Below are positions 62,028 through 64,000 of a stretch of 64,000 nt of DNA, piece by piece; the first letter of the stretch is position 1, and every line of letters begins with the position of its first letter. Under the pieces are notes generated by a model. It searched no databases. It was not told the DNA's origin and was given only the letters and a program-made list of their open reading frames with translations. The position numbers and the translations under genes are program-made. The stretch is from GCA-2683825 sp965662355 (GTDB taxonomy: Bacteria; Planctomycetota; UBA1135; GCA-002686595): the NCBI GenBank assembly GCA_965662355.1, contig CBFIHP010000003.1, positions 310,001 to 374,000 of the forward strand, given 5' to 3'.

Positions 62028-63185
62028 ATGAGCGACTCCCCCACTCTGGATGTCATGGACGCCGTCCGCACCCGCTACAGCCAGGGAGCCACCGAGCGCG
62101 TTCCCGAACTCTGTTGCCCGGTCGACTACGACGCCTCGCTGCTGGAGGTTCTCCCCGACGAGATCATCGAGCGCGACTACGGCTGTGGCGACCCCTCGCG
62201 TTTCTGTCGCCCGGGGGATCGGGTGCTCGACCTGGGGTCCGGTGCCGGCAAGATCTGCTACATGGCCAGCCAACTCGTCGGAGCCGAGGGCCACGTGATC
62301 GGTGTCGACACGACGCCCGACATGCTGGCCCTCGCGCGGGAACACAGCGAGACCATCGGCAAGCAGATCGGCTGGACGAACACGGAGTTCCGCAACGGGA
62401 CCATCCAGGATCTCGCCCTCGATCGGGACAAGCTCGGGGCCTGGGTCGCGAAGCACCCCGTGGACGGGCTCGAGGGTCTCGAGGCACTCGAGGCGGAAGC
62501 CCAGAGACTGCGAAAAGAAGAGGCCATGATTCCCGATGGCTCGATCGATCTGGTGCTGTCGAACTGCGTTCTCAACCTGATCGAGAACGATGACAAGGAG
62601 AGGCTCTTCCGCGAGATTCACCGCGTCTTGAAGCGCGGTGGGCGTTGCGCGATCTCCGATATCGTCAGCGACGAGGACGTGCCCGAAGAGCTGCAGAAGA
62701 ACCCCGAGCTCTGGTCGGGATGCATCTCCGGTGCCATGCGCGAGGATCGCTTCCTGCAGGCCTTCGCCGACGCGGGCCTGTACGGCGTCGAGATCGCCGC
62801 CTATCAGGAAAAGGCCTGGGCCATCGTCGATGGCATCGAGTTCCGTTCGATGACGGTCGTGGCCCACAAGGGCAAGGAAGGTCCCTGCTGGGAACACAAC
62901 GAAGCGCTCATCTACAAGGGTCCGTGGAAACAGGTGATCGACGACGATGGTCACGTGTTCCGGCGCGGTGAACGCAGCGCGGTCTGCCACAAGACCTTCG
63001 GGTTGATGCAATCGGAGCCGTACGCCTCCTCCATGCTGCCCGTACCTCCGCTCTCCCCCATCCCCGGGCAGGACGCTGGCGTCTTCTCGTGCAACGGAAC
63101 ACGTCGCCGCGACCCCGAGGAGACGAAGACCGGCGTGATTCGCGAAAACGTTGCCCCGGGCTGCGACGACGACGCCTGCTGCTAG
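62028..63185 (+). CDS. arsM: Arsenite S-adenosylmethionine methyltransferase
   Basis: This 385-residue protein has a class I methyltransferase core: SAM loop DRVLDLGSGAGKICYMASQL, acidic DTTPDMLALAR, and GSIDLVLSNCVLNLIEND. ArsM-type cysteines are in IERDYGCGDPSRFC, VLSNCVLN and ELWSGCISGAM. A C-terminal domain follows (EGPCWEHNEALIYKGPWKQV, RGERSAVCHKTFGLMQ), ending in the Cys-rich GCDDDACC. The long C-terminus resembles the ArsM form linked to arsenosugar synthesis; that link is from memory and not proven here. It converts arsenite to methylated arsenicals. Two bases separate its stop from the TTG chosen for thiE. The 170 bases upstream (61858-62027) hold no gene. Confidence 0.86.
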   Translation: MSDSPTLDVMDAVRTRYSQGATERVPELCCPVDYDASLLEVLPDEIIERDYGCGDPSRFCRPGDRVLDLGSGAGKICYMASQLVGAEGHVIGVDTTPDMLALAREHSETIGKQIGWTNTEFRNGTIQDLALDRDKLGAWVAKHPVDGLEGLEALEAEAQRLRKEEAMIPDGSIDLVLSNCVLNLIENDDKERLFREIHRVLKRGGRCAISDIVSDEDVPEELQKNPELWSGCISGAMREDRFLQAFADAGLYGVEIAAYQEKAWAIVDGIEFRSMTVVAHKGKEGPCWEHNEALIYKGPWKQVIDDDGHVFRRGERSAVCHKTFGLMQSEPYASSMLPVPPLSPIPGQDAGVFSCNGTRRRDPEETKTGVIRENVAPGCDDDACC

Positions 63186-63187
63186 CC

Positions 63188-63859
63188 TTGGACGAGCGAC
63201 GGACGAGTTTGCGCGTGCGCCTCTCCAATGCGCGCGTGATGGTGCTCTTCACACCTGAACTGTGCCCGCCGGGACGATCCCCCGAAGAGACGCTGGAGCG
63301 TCTCGTGCCCTGCGTGGACGCGATCCAGGTCCGCGTGAAAACGGCTGACGGACAGAGCCCTGCCGGCCCGCTCCACACCTGGACCGAACGGGTTCTCGAG
63401 ATCGTACGGGCGAGCTCCCACGACCCCTTGGTGCTGGTCAACGATAGGGTCGACGTGGCCCTCGCTCTGCTGGAAAGCGGTCTGGCCGGCGTCCATCTCG
63501 GCACGGAGGACATGTCGCCCGAAAAATCCCGCGAGCTGCTCGGAGACGCGGCCTTGATCGGACTCTCCACTCACACCACAGGGCAGGTCGCCGCGGCCCA
63601 GGAACGTCCGCTGGATTACGTCGGCTTCGGCCCGATCTTCCCCACGCAGACCAAGGGCTACGAAAAGGGCCTCGGACCGGAGCCAGCGTGGATCGCCTCG
63701 CAAGCGAGCCTGGTCCCCCTGTTCGCCATCGGCGGTATCGGTCTCGACAACGTGGCCCAGCTCGGGGAAGTCGGACGAATCGCCGTTTCCAGCGCTCTTC
63801 TGTCCGCGGAGGATCCGGCCCGGAGTGCCCGCGGACTGCGCGAAGCTCTCAACCACTAG
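63188..63859 (+). CDS. thiE: Thiamine-phosphate synthase-like protein
   Basis: With a TTG start at 63188 the protein has 223 residues; an ATG at 63239 would cut the first strand and is less likely. The ThiE barrel motifs are present: VLVNDRVDVALALLESGLAG, VHLGTEDMSPEKSRELLG, IGLSTHT, YVGFGPIFPTQTKGYEKGLG and FAIGGIGLDNVAQL. It joins the thiazole and pyrimidine phosphates to make thiamine phosphate. A TenI-like regulator of the same fold is the alternative. Its closeness to arsM suggests co-transcription without an obvious functional link. Confidence 0.8.
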   Translation: MDERRTSLRVRLSNARVMVLFTPELCPPGRSPEETLERLVPCVDAIQVRVKTADGQSPAGPLHTWTERVLEIVRASSHDPLVLVNDRVDVALALLESGLAGVHLGTEDMSPEKSRELLGDAALIGLSTHTTGQVAAAQERPLDYVGFGPIFPTQTKGYEKGLGPEPAWIASQASLVPLFAIGGIGLDNVAQLGEVGRIAVSSALLSAEDPARSARGLREALNH

Positions 63860-63875
63860 AGTCCGATCCGTCAAG

Positions 63876-64000
63876 CTAGAGAATGAGCATCGCATCCCCG
63901 TAGCTGTAGAAACGGTACTTCGCATCGATCGCTCGCCGATACAGCGCGAGGGTCGCGTCCCTCCCGACGAGCGCGCTCACGAGCACCAACAGACTCGAAC
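63876..64000 (-). CDS. queA: S-adenosylmethionine:tRNA ribosyltransferase-isomerase, C-terminal end only
   Basis: Only the last 41 residues are inside the window. They read SSLLVLVSALVGRDATLALY, then RRAIDAKYRFYSYGDAMLIL, matching the conserved QueA C-terminus (L-V-S-A, AYR, RFFSYGDAML). QueA makes epoxyqueuosine in tRNA, the substrate of the QueG encoded at 57191-58348. The gene continues beyond base 64000 and is convergent with thiE. Confidence 0.88.
   Translation of the reverse strand, partial: SSLLVLVSALVGRDATLALYRRAIDAKYRFYSYGDAMLIL

Overview
The window is a high-GC, gene-dense bacterial chromosome segment, probably from a Planctomycetota (PVC group) bacterium. The clues are two sulfatase-family lipoproteins, three FG-GAP/ASPIC-UnbV (CRTAC1-like) proteins, a large DUF1080/beta-propeller/PVC-type cytochrome c protein, HEAT- and TPR-rich secreted proteins, and two ECF sigma factor/anti-sigma pairs. 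This placement is an inference from gene content. TGA is an ordinary stop here (many TGA-containing 4-base ATGA/GTGA/TTGA gene overlaps), and GTG/TTG starts are common. No rRNA, tRNA, CRISPR array or insertion sequence was seen.

Layout. 1-7.1 kb (minus): a HEAT-repeat protein, lytic transglycosylase, MscS channel and sulfatase-like lipoprotein, mostly translationally coupled. 7.3-12.3 kb: an HDOD-GGDEF diguanylate cyclase, an RND/MMPL exporter and a second MscS channel. 12.3-18.9 kb (minus): the multidomain cytochrome, a frameshifted TPR gene and a molybdate transporter (modABC). 19-23.5 kb: a FecR-like anti-sigma factor, ECF sigma factor and GT39-like membrane enzyme, diverging from a sulfatase. 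23.6-37 kb: two very large FG-GAP proteins flank a decayed pdxT, hutU, hutH and a carboxypeptidase-regulatory-domain protein. 37-41.2 kb: a DAHP synthase/prephenate dehydratase/chorismate mutase operon, an acetyltransferase and an isocitrate/isopropylmalate dehydrogenase-type enzyme. 41.3-46.5 kb: a flippase and three GT4 glycosyltransferases (surface polysaccharide), with an arsenate reductase inserted. 46.5-50.1 kb: an FHA protein and thiol-redox protein diverging from an ABC transport module. 50-57 kb (minus): an ECF sigma factor, a zinc-finger/TPR protein, a secreted protein, glycerol kinase, an amidohydrolase, a tiny leader-like ORF and pdxA. 57-64 kb: queG, a zinc-ribbon protein, a strong terminator, a TPR protein and a third FG-GAP protein, then arsM, thiE and the 3' end of queA.

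The main discovery concerns the two large FG-GAP proteins (23642-27373 minus and 33746-37015 plus). Each is interrupted by one in-frame TGA at the same place, in the context D-L-[TGA]-S-x-F-W-R-x-V-V. The conserved protein sequence continues directly after the TGA in frame. Immediately downstream of each TGA lies a hairpin with GGTC on the 5' side of its apical loop, at almost the spacing of the E. coli fdhF SECIS element. I interpret both as selenoproteins: an apparently unreported FG-GAP/ASPIC/thioredoxin-like selenoprotein family, present here as two paralogs. No selenocysteine machinery gene is in the window, so the host genome should be checked for selA, selB, selC and selD.
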